Positions 16,819 to 26,383 of a DNA stretch of 64,000 nt are shown one piece after another. The first letter of the stretch is position 1. Every line of letters begins with the position of its first letter. Position numbers and translations under genes: made by a program. The notes below the pieces were generated by a model, which did no database searches, had not been told where the DNA came from, and worked only from the letters and a program-made list of their open reading frames with translations. The DNA is from Candidatus Pseudobacter hemicellulosilyticus (GTDB lineage Bacteria; Bacteroidota; Bacteroidia; Chitinophagales; Chitinophagaceae): NCBI GenBank assembly GCA_029202545.1, contig CP119311.1:3286001-3350000 (forward strand). Direction: 5' to 3'.

Positions 16819-17979
16819 TTATTCCATCGATACAGCCCCCAGTTCACCTTCCAGTTCAATGATGGTAGCTTTACCCACCGGCAATTCACGCAGTATTTTC
16901 ACTTTTGCCCCTGTATCGCCCCAGGGGTTGGTGATCTGCGCGTATTTTATACCGCCTTGTTCCTGGATGGTAATGTAGTTTTTAACGTCATCGGGGCCCC
17001 AGTCCCATTGCATATTATAGGTATAGGCCGAAGGGTAGGAGTCCCCGTCCTGGAGATCCTCAAGCCGCAAAGCATGGCCAGGTGAAACGGCCGCGATGAG
17101 CAGGGTATTATAGTTGTAGGACCTGGCCCTGATCTTTTGATAAAAATCCGCTTTGGTTACCTTGTCCTTATAGTATCCTCCATCGTTCGTCAAAAATATA
17201 GTGTATACACTATCCGGGCTTTGCAGGTACGCTAACGCAGCATCGTAGATCCTTTTATGGGCCGCATAATTGGCTGCCAGTTCTGGAAAGCCTCTTACCA
17301 GTGTATCCATATAGGTGTATGCCGGGTCCAGCTTCAGCCAGTCTGCCACGGTTTGGACAGGGTAGTTGACCAGCCGCAGGGGAAACAGCACGTTCATTTT
17401 TTGCAGCGGGCCATTATAGGTTCGCCAGGAAAGAAAATCGGGTGTTGCATTGGCGGGAAGTTTTGCTATAATGGTGTCGGGACCCTTGCGCGACAGTATT
17501 TCCAACCGGTTGTTACCAATATACAGCTCATTTTCTTCCGATACCGGACTGAAATGCTGGGTATACAATTCAATGGTTTCTCCCCCATAGGCGTATACCG
17601 GCCCAAAACCATTTACCTGTGGGGTAGGCTTTACTTCAACAGAAGGACCATACACGAGGCTGAAACGGCTGTCCTTGCCGAGCGTAACGGTTATGCTGCC
17701 TGTTTGCACTTTTTCCGGTACCAGCACCGTGAGGCTGTCTGCCGAACCTCGCACTATTGCAGCGGGGCGTCCGGCCAGGAACACTTCCGTTGTCAGTTCG
17801 GGTTGCTCCAGGTGCTGCCCGTAGATGGTCAGCTCTTGTCCTGCCTGTACTATTGACCGGCTAAGCTTTTCCACGGTAAAAGGCGTTATGGTCAATGCTT
17901 CATTTTCCGACTTGTCTTTTTTGCAGGCAATCATCGTGTAGCAGACCAGCAGCAGGCAGTAAAAAAATTCTTTTCGCAT
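16819..17979 (-). CDS. IPT/TIG-domain lipoprotein with possible fasciclin-like C-terminal part
   Basis: This 386-residue lipoprotein has a lipobox near MIACKKD (Cys19). Residues about 30-200 look like two IPT/TIG-type Ig folds (VQAGQELTIYGQHL, then YAYGGETIELYTQHFSP). The region around 215-300 (DPAYTYMDTLVRGF, then VYTIFLTNDGGYY) resembles the fasciclin/FAS1-like domains of Bacteroidota surface proteins; this part is tentative. It is the last gene of the FecIR-TonB locus, starting 4 bp after the DUF4397 stop. Its role is probably surface binding together with the TonB receptor. Convergent with the tRNA-Leu insert. Confidence 0.75.
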   Translation of the reverse strand: MRKEFFYCLLLVCYTMIACKKDKSENEALTITPFTVEKLSRSIVQAGQELTIYGQHLEQPELTTEVFLAGRPAAIVRGSADSLTVLVPEKVQTGSITVTLGKDSRFSLVYGPSVEVKPTPQVNGFGPVYAYGGETIELYTQHFSPVSEENELYIGNNRLEILSRKGPDTIIAKLPANATPDFLSWRTYNGPLQKMNVLFPLRLVNYPVQTVADWLKLDPAYTYMDTLVRGFPELAANYAAHKRIYDAALAYLQSPDSVYTIFLTNDGGYYKDKVTKADFYQKIRARSYNYNTLLIAAVSPGHALRLEDLQDGDSYPSAYTYNMQWDWGPDDVKNYITIQEQGGIKYAQITNPWGDTGAKVKILRELPVGKATIIELEGELGAVSME

Positions 17980-17983
17980 ACAA

Positions 17984-18727
17984 TCAAAAATTAGTAATGG
18001 TAGAAAGGTTGATCGTCTTGTTTATATTCCCATCGGGCGCCGTTCTGTAACCACGCAGCACCATCGTATAACATTTGCCCGCTTCCATGGGAAAGGATTT
18101 CCGGATGAGCATGGTTTCTTCTCCCGTTTGGGGGTCATTGTATATGATGCGGATGCCTGGCTTAATATCTGGTTGTACAGCAACATAGCCGGTCACTTCT
18201 TTGAAACCTACCTGACTGATGGGTTTTACCGCAACGGTGCCCAGGTGCAGTGATACCTTACCCGCATCCGGGCTGAGGTGTACCAGCCTGATCTTTGCCT
18301 GCTGTTCATCCGGCGCCACATCATCCTGTGTACTCAGAATGGTGTAATAGCCCAGGCTGTCTGTGAGGTATATGGTATAATGCTGCTGATTGTTGAAGTG
18401 GAGCCATGTTTCTGCCAGCTTGGCCCCATGCCCTGCCTGGTAAGCAGCATCGGTAAAGGCGAGCCGGTAAATGCCCGTATCAATATAGCTATACCGGGAG
18501 AAGCTGAAAGCACCTATCAGGCCACCGCCATGATCATTGTAATTCCGGGTGCCGTAATCGGCATTGTTGACCAGTGCCGTGCTGTTCTGCCCGAAATATT
18601 CGGGAGATCCGTTGTACATCATCAGGTAGGCAAGCGCAGGCGCGTCAGGTTTTGTGGTGTCTTTTTTACAGCTGCCGGCCAGGCAGGTGATGGCTGACAG
18701 CAGCAGTATATATAGTGTCCTGTTCAT
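17984..18727 (-). CDS. DUF4397-type lipoprotein
   Basis: This 247-residue protein has a lipobox at LAGSCKKD. The start at 18727 gives a clean signal peptide (MNRTLYILLLSAITCLAGSC); an upstream in-frame start at 18799 would run into the previous gene. The C-terminal half (AKIRLVHLSPDAGKVSLHLG) is the DUF4397 signature. The N-terminal half (MMYNGSPEYFGQNSTALVNN) looks like a diverged repeat of the same fold. Ligand unknown. It sits between two other surface lipoproteins of the locus. Confidence 0.82.
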   Translation of the reverse strand: MNRTLYILLLSAITCLAGSCKKDTTKPDAPALAYLMMYNGSPEYFGQNSTALVNNADYGTRNYNDHGGGLIGAFSFSRYSYIDTGIYRLAFTDAAYQAGHGAKLAETWLHFNNQQHYTIYLTDSLGYYTILSTQDDVAPDEQQAKIRLVHLSPDAGKVSLHLGTVAVKPISQVGFKEVTGYVAVQPDIKPGIRIIYNDPQTGEETMLIRKSFPMEAGKCYTMVLRGYRTAPDGNINKTINLSTITNF

Positions 18728-18740
18728 GAGCTGGTCATTG

Positions 18741-20441
18741 TTATTTTTGAATGATAAGTTTAACGATACGCACATCAGCACCGGCTGCAGTGTAGTCATA
18801 TCCTACATAGAGATTGCCAAACTGGTCAAATACGATCCGGTTGACCCTTCCAAGTAAACAATTGTCGCCGGGCTGGGTATTTTGCATAAACTCCCGATCA
18901 AATTTGTAAGGTGGCGTAAACCCTTTAAAACCGGTCATCCTGTAGATCATTTCCTGCTGCAGGTCCATTTTAAAAATGCTGGTGAACCCGTAAAGGATGT
19001 TCCCGTCATAATCAACATCGAAGGTGGTAATGGTAGACAGGCCCACTTCCTTGAAAGTGCCTGTTTCAAAGTCGGAATATTGTCCCTGCGGCATGCCCAC
19101 AATGGTGGCGGCTTCTTTGGTGTCCATGTTGATCTCTACTATATTGGTGGCCCAGCCGGCGCCATTGCCCAGCACGTAGAATTTTCCATTGCCTGCCTGG
19201 ACCATATTGGTAGCACCGTACAGTCGTACGTCGTCTCCAAACCCGTCGCTGTGCTCATAAATGGGGGAATAGTAAACAACCTTATAGGTGACACCATCAA
19301 AATCCTCAATCTCCTGTACGTGGCGATCAATCTTTCCCAATACAGTTTCGATGCTTCCGTCTTTATTGAGCCTGCGTATCAGTTCGCCGCCTTCGAGAAA
19401 ATACAGATCTCCTTTTTTGTCGAAGGTCAAAGCCTGGGGAGCCTCTATCATAGCTGATTCCCGGGGGCCGTCTTCTATTCCTGTGTAATTAAGTCTCCAG
19501 TTGGAAGGATAAGCATCTATACTGCGCCCGTTATTACCTGCCAGTATCTCTACTTTGCCCGACATAGGATCAATGCGTTGTATCAGGGAATAATAGGATG
19601 ACAAGCCGCTCACCGGGTCCGGATCGGTTTCTACCATATTGGTAAAATATAACATCCCATCAGGGCCAGGTTTCATATCGCCTATGTTAAGCGCCAGATT
19701 GTTACCGGTAGTGGCAAAGTGATCATTACCACCACCTGCTATGGTAGTGACCACCCCATCCTGCATGCGCCGGATGCGCGATCTGTTATCACTGCGATCT
19801 GCGTCCAGGAAGTAGAACACATTGTTGTCGCGGTCGTAGGTGAGTTTGGCGGCCGTATGCACTACGGCTTTTTTGGAAGGTCCGTCTTTCAATTCACGCG
19901 GGAAAAAATAGTCATACGAGCCGTCAGAACGGACTGTACTGTCTGACCAGGAGAACAGCATTGGTTCTACCCATATTTTTCCGGAGAACAGGATGTCGGG
20001 CCGCTTCACGTTGAATGCCATAGATGGCTTGGCAGCCTGGTTAATGGTAAAATGAATATTGCCCGGTCCTATCCGCGCCCCTTTGGGTATTATGATATTG
20101 AAAGTATCCATCGGCACCTGCACCTGGCCTCCGGAAGCAGGGTATACAGTGCTGTTTCCCGGCCCCCTGGAGATAATGGCTGCTTCCACACCAGACACAT
20201 AGAAGGTAACCGGTGCTGCGGGTTCTCCGATCTTGGCATAGATAGTGACGGTCTCGTCAATCTGTGCTTCACCAATATCCCGTCCATTTTGTACGATCCG
20301 GATAATACCGGAATCTGCATTTTGATTATCCAGCGCATCATCCAGCTTTTTACAGGAGATTGCCAGGCATACTACGGCACAGGCCATGAGTATTGGCCAT
20401 TTGCCGGTAATTTTTGCTTTCATTTTTTGACTATTTATCAT
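18741..20441 (-). CDS. IPT/TIG plus NHL-repeat lipoprotein
   Basis: This 566-residue lipoprotein (VCLAISCKK lipobox) carries an IPT/TIG-like domain at about 40-150. An NHL-type beta-propeller follows (AKLTYDRDNNVFYFLDADRS, APQALTFDKKGDLYFLEGG, RIVFDQFGNLYVGYDYT). The ATG at 20441 overlaps the TonB-receptor stop by one base (TGATG); a second start at 20423 (MKAKITGKW) is equally good. Such IPT-NHL lipoproteins are frequent partners of TonB receptors in this group and take the place that SusD has in sugar loci. Ligand unknown. Confidence 0.82.
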   Translation of the reverse strand: MINSQKMKAKITGKWPILMACAVVCLAISCKKLDDALDNQNADSGIIRIVQNGRDIGEAQIDETVTIYAKIGEPAAPVTFYVSGVEAAIISRGPGNSTVYPASGGQVQVPMDTFNIIIPKGARIGPGNIHFTINQAAKPSMAFNVKRPDILFSGKIWVEPMLFSWSDSTVRSDGSYDYFFPRELKDGPSKKAVVHTAAKLTYDRDNNVFYFLDADRSDNRSRIRRMQDGVVTTIAGGGNDHFATTGNNLALNIGDMKPGPDGMLYFTNMVETDPDPVSGLSSYYSLIQRIDPMSGKVEILAGNNGRSIDAYPSNWRLNYTGIEDGPRESAMIEAPQALTFDKKGDLYFLEGGELIRRLNKDGSIETVLGKIDRHVQEIEDFDGVTYKVVYYSPIYEHSDGFGDDVRLYGATNMVQAGNGKFYVLGNGAGWATNIVEINMDTKEAATIVGMPQGQYSDFETGTFKEVGLSTITTFDVDYDGNILYGFTSIFKMDLQQEMIYRMTGFKGFTPPYKFDREFMQNTQPGDNCLLGRVNRIVFDQFGNLYVGYDYTAAGADVRIVKLIIQK

Positions 20442-23400
20442 CAGAAGATCATGTTAACTGCAAATGAGAAATAAGGGTATTGGTGAAATTTCCGGAATAC
20501 CAGGTCGGTATCGCCATTGGCGGGTACTGTTGGTTTCCCCGGAGGAGCATTGTATTCATAGTTCTGCGTCCAGTCCTGGTACAATAAGAAAGGCGCATTC
20601 AATATGTTCTGTACCCCGGCATTGATGCTGAATATTTTATTGATGCGCTGGCGCCAGGTAATATCGAGTTGATTGCGGGCCCTCATCATGATATCCGCAT
20701 CAGGCATTGTTCCTCCGCGCGAGCCTACCGCATAGATATAATCGGCTGCCCGGTTGAAAGTGGCTGATACCTTGGTGCCGCGACCGGCATCTTCATAGTT
20801 GAGTGAGGCGTTGAGGAGGTAAGGCGACTGGCCCTGCATGGGACGAACCCGTGGGGCGTTATACCCCGGGAACTGGGGCATAGCGGGCACCTTTACTTCG
20901 CTTTTGAACCAGGCGCCATTCAGTACGGTTGATAAGCGCCTGAAAAAACTGCCTGGAATAAAATCAAAATCCTTTCTCAGCTCAGCTTCCAGGCCCCATA
21001 CATTGGCGTTGCCGGTATTGCTGTATACATATTGATCGAAGGCTTCCACGAACACCATGCGGAACCGCTCTATCGGCCGATCGAGGTTCTTATAGAAAAA
21101 GCCAGCATTGACCATATCTGTTTTGCGGGCGCTGCTGGGGTACCATTCCCATCTTATTTCTGCATTGTGGATATTGACCGTGGTAAGGTTGGGGTTGCCG
21201 GTATATACTTCCTGGTCAATGTAGTTGGTATAACGCAAGGGGGCTGCTTCCCTGAATTCCGGCCTGTTGAGTGTTTTACCATAGCCGGCCCGCAGGATCA
21301 TGCTGCTGTCTATATGGAACGAGATATTGGCAGAAGGCAGCCAGGAGGTAATGGGCTGGTCTACAAGTAATGGATAGGTAGCCAGGCCATTGGGGTAAGA
21401 ACCTAAAATGCGGAAACGGTTATGCTCCACCCGCAGTCCTCCAAAAACATTGATGCGGTCCTGCAGCAGGTTGATGTCTGTACTGATATATCCTGCATTC
21501 AGTACATTATCTGCCTTGTATTGATTGTTGGGTGTTGTTTTCTCCATCCAGCGGTAGCCGGTACCATCCTCCCTGAACATGGATTCCCGGAAATAGTGCG
21601 GCAGGTATGCTTCCTGTATGCTGTTGTGACCGGATACGGTGCCGTTGTCTTCTATGAACTTGGAACCAGTAATAGCAATATTCTGATCATACAGGTTCAC
21701 CCCATTGAAGATGGCAAATGTGCGGTTACTGAAGCTGCGTTCCCTTGTTTCATGGTAAATGCCTGATTTGAGTCCCCAGATGGGGTTAATGCGGTAAGTA
21801 AGGTCTATGTTGCCCTGGTAGTTGTTCTCCTTTACATCCGTAAAGACCCGGCTCAGTGTATAAAAGGAGATCAGTTCATGGCCCAGCACCCAGGGAGTGG
21901 CCTTTCCGGTTTCACCGTCCCTGGGAGTTTGCCTGTTGAGGGTATAGTCGCGGTTGTCCGGTTCCTGTTTGTGAATAGAGGAATAACTGATATTTGCTTT
22001 CAGGCTGTTGACCTTGTCTTTACCAAATTGGTATGTACCTGTAAGCTGGCTTGAGTACAACAGCTGCTGTACATAGTACAGGTTCGTGTGCCGGAATTCC
22101 TGGTTGTCACGCCCATCCAGCAACCTGAAATCTTCTACCGCTACGCGCTGGTTGTTGACATTGAAAAAGTTCCTCCACTCCAGGGTCAGGTTTTCACTGG
22201 CTTTGATCTCATTGCTCTGGATAGCGGAAATACGTGCACCATGAATACCCTGGGTTATCTGGCCGTCGTACCTGTACAAAGAATGCTGCTCCGTCAGTCT
22301 TTGTTCATGTGTATGGGTATAAGCAATGGTGGTGAGGTTCCTGAGATAACGGTTTCCTATCTTCCAGGCATCATAATAGTTCAGATTGAACCGCAGATCA
22401 GGCAGGGCGCGATAGTTCCTGTCAAGGGTGTAGATATTTTTGAACTGACGGGAATAACGCGCATTGTCCGCAGGATTAAGCTGGTTGAAGGCCGTAGCAT
22501 TGGGAATACCGGATGGTAACTGGCGGGTGCCGTCATCGAAGCCGAGAAAGTCATACTTACCTCCGGCATAGGACCAGGTGTTTTCAAAAGTGGAATTCGG
22601 GCGGTACTGTGCTGACAGCTGAACATCTACCTGACGGGTTACCTGGCTTTTCTTGGTGTATATCTTGACCAGGCCGCCGGAAAATTCGCCGGGGAGATCA
22701 GGTGATGGTGATTTGTATACCATGATGCGGTCTATGGCATTGCTGCTGATCATATCATAGGAGAAGGCGCGACTGTCTGCATCGGCTGCCGGCGCCATGG
22801 CGTCATTTAAAAAGGTAAGGTTGTAGCGCTTTCCCAGTCCGCGTACAATCACAAAATTATCCGGTGATATATTGATACCGGGGATACGCTTTACTACTTC
22901 TGCGGCATCCCTGTCGAGGGTACGGGCAATCTGCTCATTGGAAATACCTGATATCACCGTTTTGGACCGGTATAGCTCACTGATCAGCTGCGCATCGGTG
23001 GTATTGATCACCCGTTTGTTCTTGAGGGCGGTAACTATCACACCGGTCATGACGGCCGGATTTTCACCTCCTACCTGCAACTTGATGTCAATGACCACTG
23101 TTTTCTCTTCTGCCACCTTTACCTGCGTGATCTTATCTTTTTTATAGCCTACATAAGAAGCCGCCACCGCATATTCGCCCGGTGGAATGGCGGTAAAAAC
23201 ATACTCGCCCTTATCATTGGTAACAGTCTGCGAACCGGTAGATTCCAGGCTGACGGTAGCGCCTGTCAACGGGTCTCCGTTCTCAAAATCCACTACTTTA
23301 CCGGTGATCCGTCCTGTGGCCTTTTTTTGATCAGGCCCGGCTGCATTTGTTTTCCACTTCACGAGGACCTGATCTTCGCGGACCGTGAATTGAAACCCGT

Positions 23401-23674
23401 GTTTCTTCTCCAGTTGCTGCAAAAGGCTGCCCAGGGCTATGCCATTGACCTTAATAGAATCAATCTTTTTATTGGCGAACTGCTCGGGTGCAAAGGAAAA
23501 ATGGAACTGGCTTTGTTTGTCAATGCTCTCTATGACCTGCAGGGCAGTGGTTGAATACAGGTTTAGCGTTATTTTCTCTGTAAGCTGCTGGAACTGGGCA
23601 TGAATAGTCATAGAGAGTACTATTCCAATGCCCAATAGCATCAGCCGTTTGCCGGGTTTAATAGCCTGGTGCAT
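20441..23674 (-). CDS. TonB-dependent receptor with STN and carboxypeptidase-regulatory domains
   Basis: This 1077-residue outer-membrane receptor begins with a signal peptide ending near IHAQ. A secretin/TonB short N-terminal (STN) domain follows (LNLYSTTALQVIESIDKQ). The presence of STN marks receptors that signal through an anti-sigma factor. A carboxypeptidase-regulatory-like domain comes next (GRITGKVVDFENGDPLTGAT), then the plug (ISPDNFVIVRGLGKRYN, SPSPDLPGEFSGGLVKIYTK) and a barrel ending in F. FecI- and FecR-type genes lie directly upstream on the same strand, giving a complete cell-surface signalling set. No SusD is present; the partners are three other lipoproteins. The coding strand contains the complement of GGGACGAACC at 20840-20849. 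The substrate is not evident. Confidence 0.92.
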   Translation of the reverse strand: MHQAIKPGKRLMLLGIGIVLSMTIHAQFQQLTEKITLNLYSTTALQVIESIDKQSQFHFSFAPEQFANKKIDSIKVNGIALGSLLQQLEKKHGFQFTVREDQVLVKWKTNAAGPDQKKATGRITGKVVDFENGDPLTGATVSLESTGSQTVTNDKGEYVFTAIPPGEYAVAASYVGYKKDKITQVKVAEEKTVVIDIKLQVGGENPAVMTGVIVTALKNKRVINTTDAQLISELYRSKTVISGISNEQIARTLDRDAAEVVKRIPGINISPDNFVIVRGLGKRYNLTFLNDAMAPAADADSRAFSYDMISSNAIDRIMVYKSPSPDLPGEFSGGLVKIYTKKSQVTRQVDVQLSAQYRPNSTFENTWSYAGGKYDFLGFDDGTRQLPSGIPNATAFNQLNPADNARYSRQFKNIYTLDRNYRALPDLRFNLNYYDAWKIGNRYLRNLTTIAYTHTHEQRLTEQHSLYRYDGQITQGIHGARISAIQSNEIKASENLTLEWRNFFNVNNQRVAVEDFRLLDGRDNQEFRHTNLYYVQQLLYSSQLTGTYQFGKDKVNSLKANISYSSIHKQEPDNRDYTLNRQTPRDGETGKATPWVLGHELISFYTLSRVFTDVKENNYQGNIDLTYRINPIWGLKSGIYHETRERSFSNRTFAIFNGVNLYDQNIAITGSKFIEDNGTVSGHNSIQEAYLPHYFRESMFREDGTGYRWMEKTTPNNQYKADNVLNAGYISTDINLLQDRINVFGGLRVEHNRFRILGSYPNGLATYPLLVDQPITSWLPSANISFHIDSSMILRAGYGKTLNRPEFREAAPLRYTNYIDQEVYTGNPNLTTVNIHNAEIRWEWYPSSARKTDMVNAGFFYKNLDRPIERFRMVFVEAFDQYVYSNTGNANVWGLEAELRKDFDFIPGSFFRRLSTVLNGAWFKSEVKVPAMPQFPGYNAPRVRPMQGQSPYLLNASLNYEDAGRGTKVSATFNRAADYIYAVGSRGGTMPDADIMMRARNQLDITWRQRINKIFSINAGVQNILNAPFLLYQDWTQNYEYNAPPGKPTVPANGDTDLVFRKFHQYPYFSFAVNMIF

Positions 23675-23712
23675 AATAATGGTTGTTGAATGAATGCGGG
23701 TTGATTGTATAC

Positions 23713-24678
23713 TTAGTAGCGAAGCGTAATTACATTGTTCTTTACTGTATAATGAATATCATGCAGGTATAGCAGGTTGTCGAGCATCTGGCGCCAGTCG
23801 GCCCTGTCGAAGGAAGCTGTTACCGACTTGCCTGTCAGCCTGTTCTTATCATACTTTATCTGGAGCCCGTATTTTTTGCTGATCTTTTCCAGCACATCTG
23901 CCAGTGGCATGGAGTAAAATGACAGGCCGCCATTGATCCAGGCATAAGCATCGTTGCTGAAATCTGCCTTCCTGGTTTGCTGTGTGGCGGGTTTGTACAG
24001 CAAGATCTGGCCTGGCAGCAGGACATCAGGATTGTTCCTGTTGGCGGCAGTGGTCACGGCCACTTTTCCTTCCGTCAGGGCCACCCTTATTTCTCCTTCT
24101 TCAGGGCGATTCTCGACATTGAAGACAGTACCCAGCGCCCTGGTAGCAACACCGCCTGCATCTACAATGAATGGCCGGAGGCTATCACGGTGTACTTCAA
24201 AACGGGCCTGTCCTGTGAGGGTAACTGTTCTATTTGCCATGTTGTAACCGCTGCTGTAAGAAAGCGATGAATTGGCATCAAGGGTTACTTGTGTGCTGTC
24301 AGGTAAATAGAATTTTCTTAGTGAGTGGCCATCTGCATATATGGTAGTCCATTTTTCGGGGGCCGGTTGAGATGTGCGTTGTAAAAAGAACATCAACCCG
24401 ATGAGGAGGGCTCCGCACAGCACGGCTGCTGCTGCTATTCGTTGCAACAGGGCTGTTTTTGGTTGAGGTCGCCGGCCCTGGGCGGCTGCTTCAGTCGCAA
24501 CATTCAGCCATACGCGCTGTGCAATGGCTTGCTTTTCATGATCTGTTGTTGTTTTGGCCGGATCACGTGCATCAAGGTGCCAGAACCATTTCCAGAACAG
24601 GGTATCCTCTGTTTGGTTGCTTTTTCTACCTATAAAGTTGCGTAGAATACGGTCAAGTAGCTTGTTGTCAGGTGGCAT
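23713..24678 (-). CDS. FecR-type anti-sigma factor with DUF4974
   Basis: This 321-residue inner-membrane protein has an N-terminal cytoplasmic part (LFWKWFWHLDARD) that would bind the sigma factor. A transmembrane segment covers about residues 80-103 (IAAAAVLCGALLIGLMFFLQ). The FecR domain follows (GHSLRKFYLPDSTQVTLDA, VTLTGQARFEVH, ALGTVFNVENRP). The DUF4974 C-terminus (PLADVLEKISKKYGLQIKY) is built like an STN domain and would contact the receptor. The ATG at 24678 is preferred to a GTG two codons upstream. It is placed between the sigma factor and the receptor, as usual. Confidence 0.93.
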   Translation of the reverse strand: MPPDNKLLDRILRNFIGRKSNQTEDTLFWKWFWHLDARDPAKTTTDHEKQAIAQRVWLNVATEAAAQGRRPQPKTALLQRIAAAAVLCGALLIGLMFFLQRTSQPAPEKWTTIYADGHSLRKFYLPDSTQVTLDANSSLSYSSGYNMANRTVTLTGQARFEVHRDSLRPFIVDAGGVATRALGTVFNVENRPEEGEIRVALTEGKVAVTTAANRNNPDVLLPGQILLYKPATQQTRKADFSNDAYAWINGGLSFYSMPLADVLEKISKKYGLQIKYDKNRLTGKSVTASFDRADWRQMLDNLLYLHDIHYTVKNNVITLRY

Positions 24679-24730
24679 ACACACAGTAGTTCCACCAATG
24701 CAGGAACAGGAGGAAGGATACTATGTTAAC

Positions 24731-25357
24731 TTAATGTAAACTCTGTAAATGAGCCAGCAGGGCAGGCAGCAGCACAAGCGGCGCAGGATATTCATCGCCG
24801 GCCTTGCGCAGCCGGGACATGGCCAGTTTGAGGTGTGTTTTGACGGTTGTTGTAGACACATTCAGCTTTTCCGCTATCTCGGTATAGGAATAGCCTTCTA
24901 CATGTTTCAGGGAGAATACCCGCTGCATAACAGGCGGCATGAGGGCTACGGTATCCGTGATGAGATCGCTTAATTTGGCATATTCATCTTCCAGCTCCGC
25001 CACGCTGAGGTCGAGGTTTTCAGTGGAGAGATCAACGTCCTGCAGTATACGGGCAAATTCATCATAATGTTTTTGCCGCAGTCCTTTGGTCCGGAACGAT
25101 TTGAAGATTTTGAGGTAAAGGCTTGAGATGAGATAATTCCTGAAGGAGCTGTTTATTTTCAACGATCTCTTATTGTACCATATATCTATAAAGAGTTCCT
25201 GTACTATGTCTTCCGCTTCCCGGGCGTCACCGGTTTTTTTTGTGGCGATATCCCATAACATGTCCCAGTATTTGTCGAAGAGTTCTTGCAGCCCCGTCAC
25301 GTCTTCTGCCTGCACACGTGCCAACAATTCCATATCCGACCTTTCTGTAGGGTTCAT
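24731..25357 (-). CDS. ECF sigma factor, FecI-like Bacteroidota type
   Basis: This 208-residue sigma-70-family factor has region 2 (LFDKYWDMLWDIATKKTGD, AEDIVQELFIDIW) and region 4 (LMPPVMQRVFSLKHVEGYSY, then TEIAEKLNVSTTTVKTHLKL). The C-terminal hydrophobic tail is common in this subfamily. It should direct RNA polymerase to the receptor locus downstream when released by the FecR protein. The gap to fecR is 52 bp. The leader (25358-25504) holds no clear TAnnTTTG box. Confidence 0.93.
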   Translation of the reverse strand: MNPTERSDMELLARVQAEDVTGLQELFDKYWDMLWDIATKKTGDAREAEDIVQELFIDIWYNKRSLKINSSFRNYLISSLYLKIFKSFRTKGLRQKHYDEFARILQDVDLSTENLDLSVAELEDEYAKLSDLITDTVALMPPVMQRVFSLKHVEGYSYTEIAEKLNVSTTTVKTHLKLAMSRLRKAGDEYPAPLVLLPALLAHLQSLH

Positions 25358-25504
25358 ACCCGTAAAATTAATACGCCTGCTGAGAAACGGCAGTGAGGGT
25401 TATGTTATCAATATATTACCTTACCGGTAAACGGGATATCACTAAAGGATGTTATCCCTCCCCGGGGAATATTGGAGGGGCAACTACAAAAGGAACAACT
25501 ATTA

Positions 25505-26383
25505 TTACAGCAAACCAGTCTGCAATGCTGTAAGCTGTCTGAGCATTTCGTCAACAGGTTTCCGTGTTTCGGCTACCATCTGTTTTACAAATGAACTGCG
25601 CTGTCCTTTAGTGATATGCCCTGCGAGTATGCTGGCGAGCCTTGTCTTCAATGCTGGGTTTTTCTGACACATTTTTTTGATCTCCCGGCCAATTACAATC
25701 GCTGCTATTTCGGGCAATTCACTGTATTGCGCATTCTCATCAAACAGGTCATTATGTTCGTAGATGTGATCGGGCTGCAGGTCAAAATAGTGCTGGATGA
25801 TACTGGCTGCATCACGCGCATCTTTTTGTCGTTGCTCCGGCCTGTCATCGTATGCTATCAATTTTAATAGCAGTATTGCAGGCAGTGTAGCTGCTTTAAA
25901 AGAATGGCCGGTTTCCATTTCTGCTGTTACTGTACCGGCCTCATACACTTCCATAAAACCATTGACAGACATATTGGTCAGGGCTTCACTGGCAACGCTG
26001 AGATCATCATTGATACTAATCTCCCCAAAAGGGAGCAGATCAACCTGAAGGCCATTGGGGCTGTGCATGGCAAAGTCATTTTCTCTGATAACTGCAAACT
26101 GGTGATCTTTTAGTCGCTCCCGAACGGCCTTGTACATCTCCCGGCCTGACACCAGAACAGCGAAATCTATATCCCTGGTTTGGCGCATCAGTTTGTTTCC
26201 CTGGCGATACCAATACTCTTTTGCGGTGGCACCGAGCATATAAAAATCAATACCCAGTTCTCTGAATACTTCTTCAAGCGTATCCAGCACTTCCTTTAAC
26301 TGGGGTTGTTTAAGCTGCTTCAAACCTTTGTTTAAGATATTTATCGTAAATAAGAGCAGCCGTTTCAATACAGCGTGGATCAT
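25505..26383 (-). CDS. AbiEii-like nucleotidyltransferase toxin
   Basis: This protein (292 residues from the chosen start) has a nucleotidyltransferase fold. LGATAKEYW stands for the GS-type loop, QTRDIDFAVLV carries the paired aspartates, and LQVDLLPFGE gives the third acidic residue. The rest is helical, with PAILLLKLIAYDDRPEQRQK as in AbiEii/DUF-type nucleotidyltransferases. The frame stays open to 26482, but that would overlap the upstream gene by 173 bp; ATG 26383 (74-bp overlap) or TTG 26323 (14-bp overlap) are the realistic starts. Together with the AbiEi-like gene it forms a type IV toxin-antitoxin pair. Members of this group can modify tRNA with nucleotides; that activity here is inference. 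Confidence 0.83.
   Translation of the reverse strand: MIHAVLKRLLLFTINILNKGLKQLKQPQLKEVLDTLEEVFRELGIDFYMLGATAKEYWYRQGNKLMRQTRDIDFAVLVSGREMYKAVRERLKDHQFAVIRENDFAMHSPNGLQVDLLPFGEISINDDLSVASEALTNMSVNGFMEVYEAGTVTAEMETGHSFKAATLPAILLLKLIAYDDRPEQRQKDARDAASIIQHYFDLQPDHIYEHNDLFDENAQYSELPEIAAIVIGREIKKMCQKNPALKTRLASILAGHITKGQRSSFVKQMVAETRKPVDEMLRQLTALQTGLL

Noticed and set aside
25452..25480. GC-rich hairpin (CCCTCC...GGAGGG) after the AbiEii-like gene
   Set aside because: The stem is only 6 bp and no T-run follows on the relevant strand, so it is not called a terminator.
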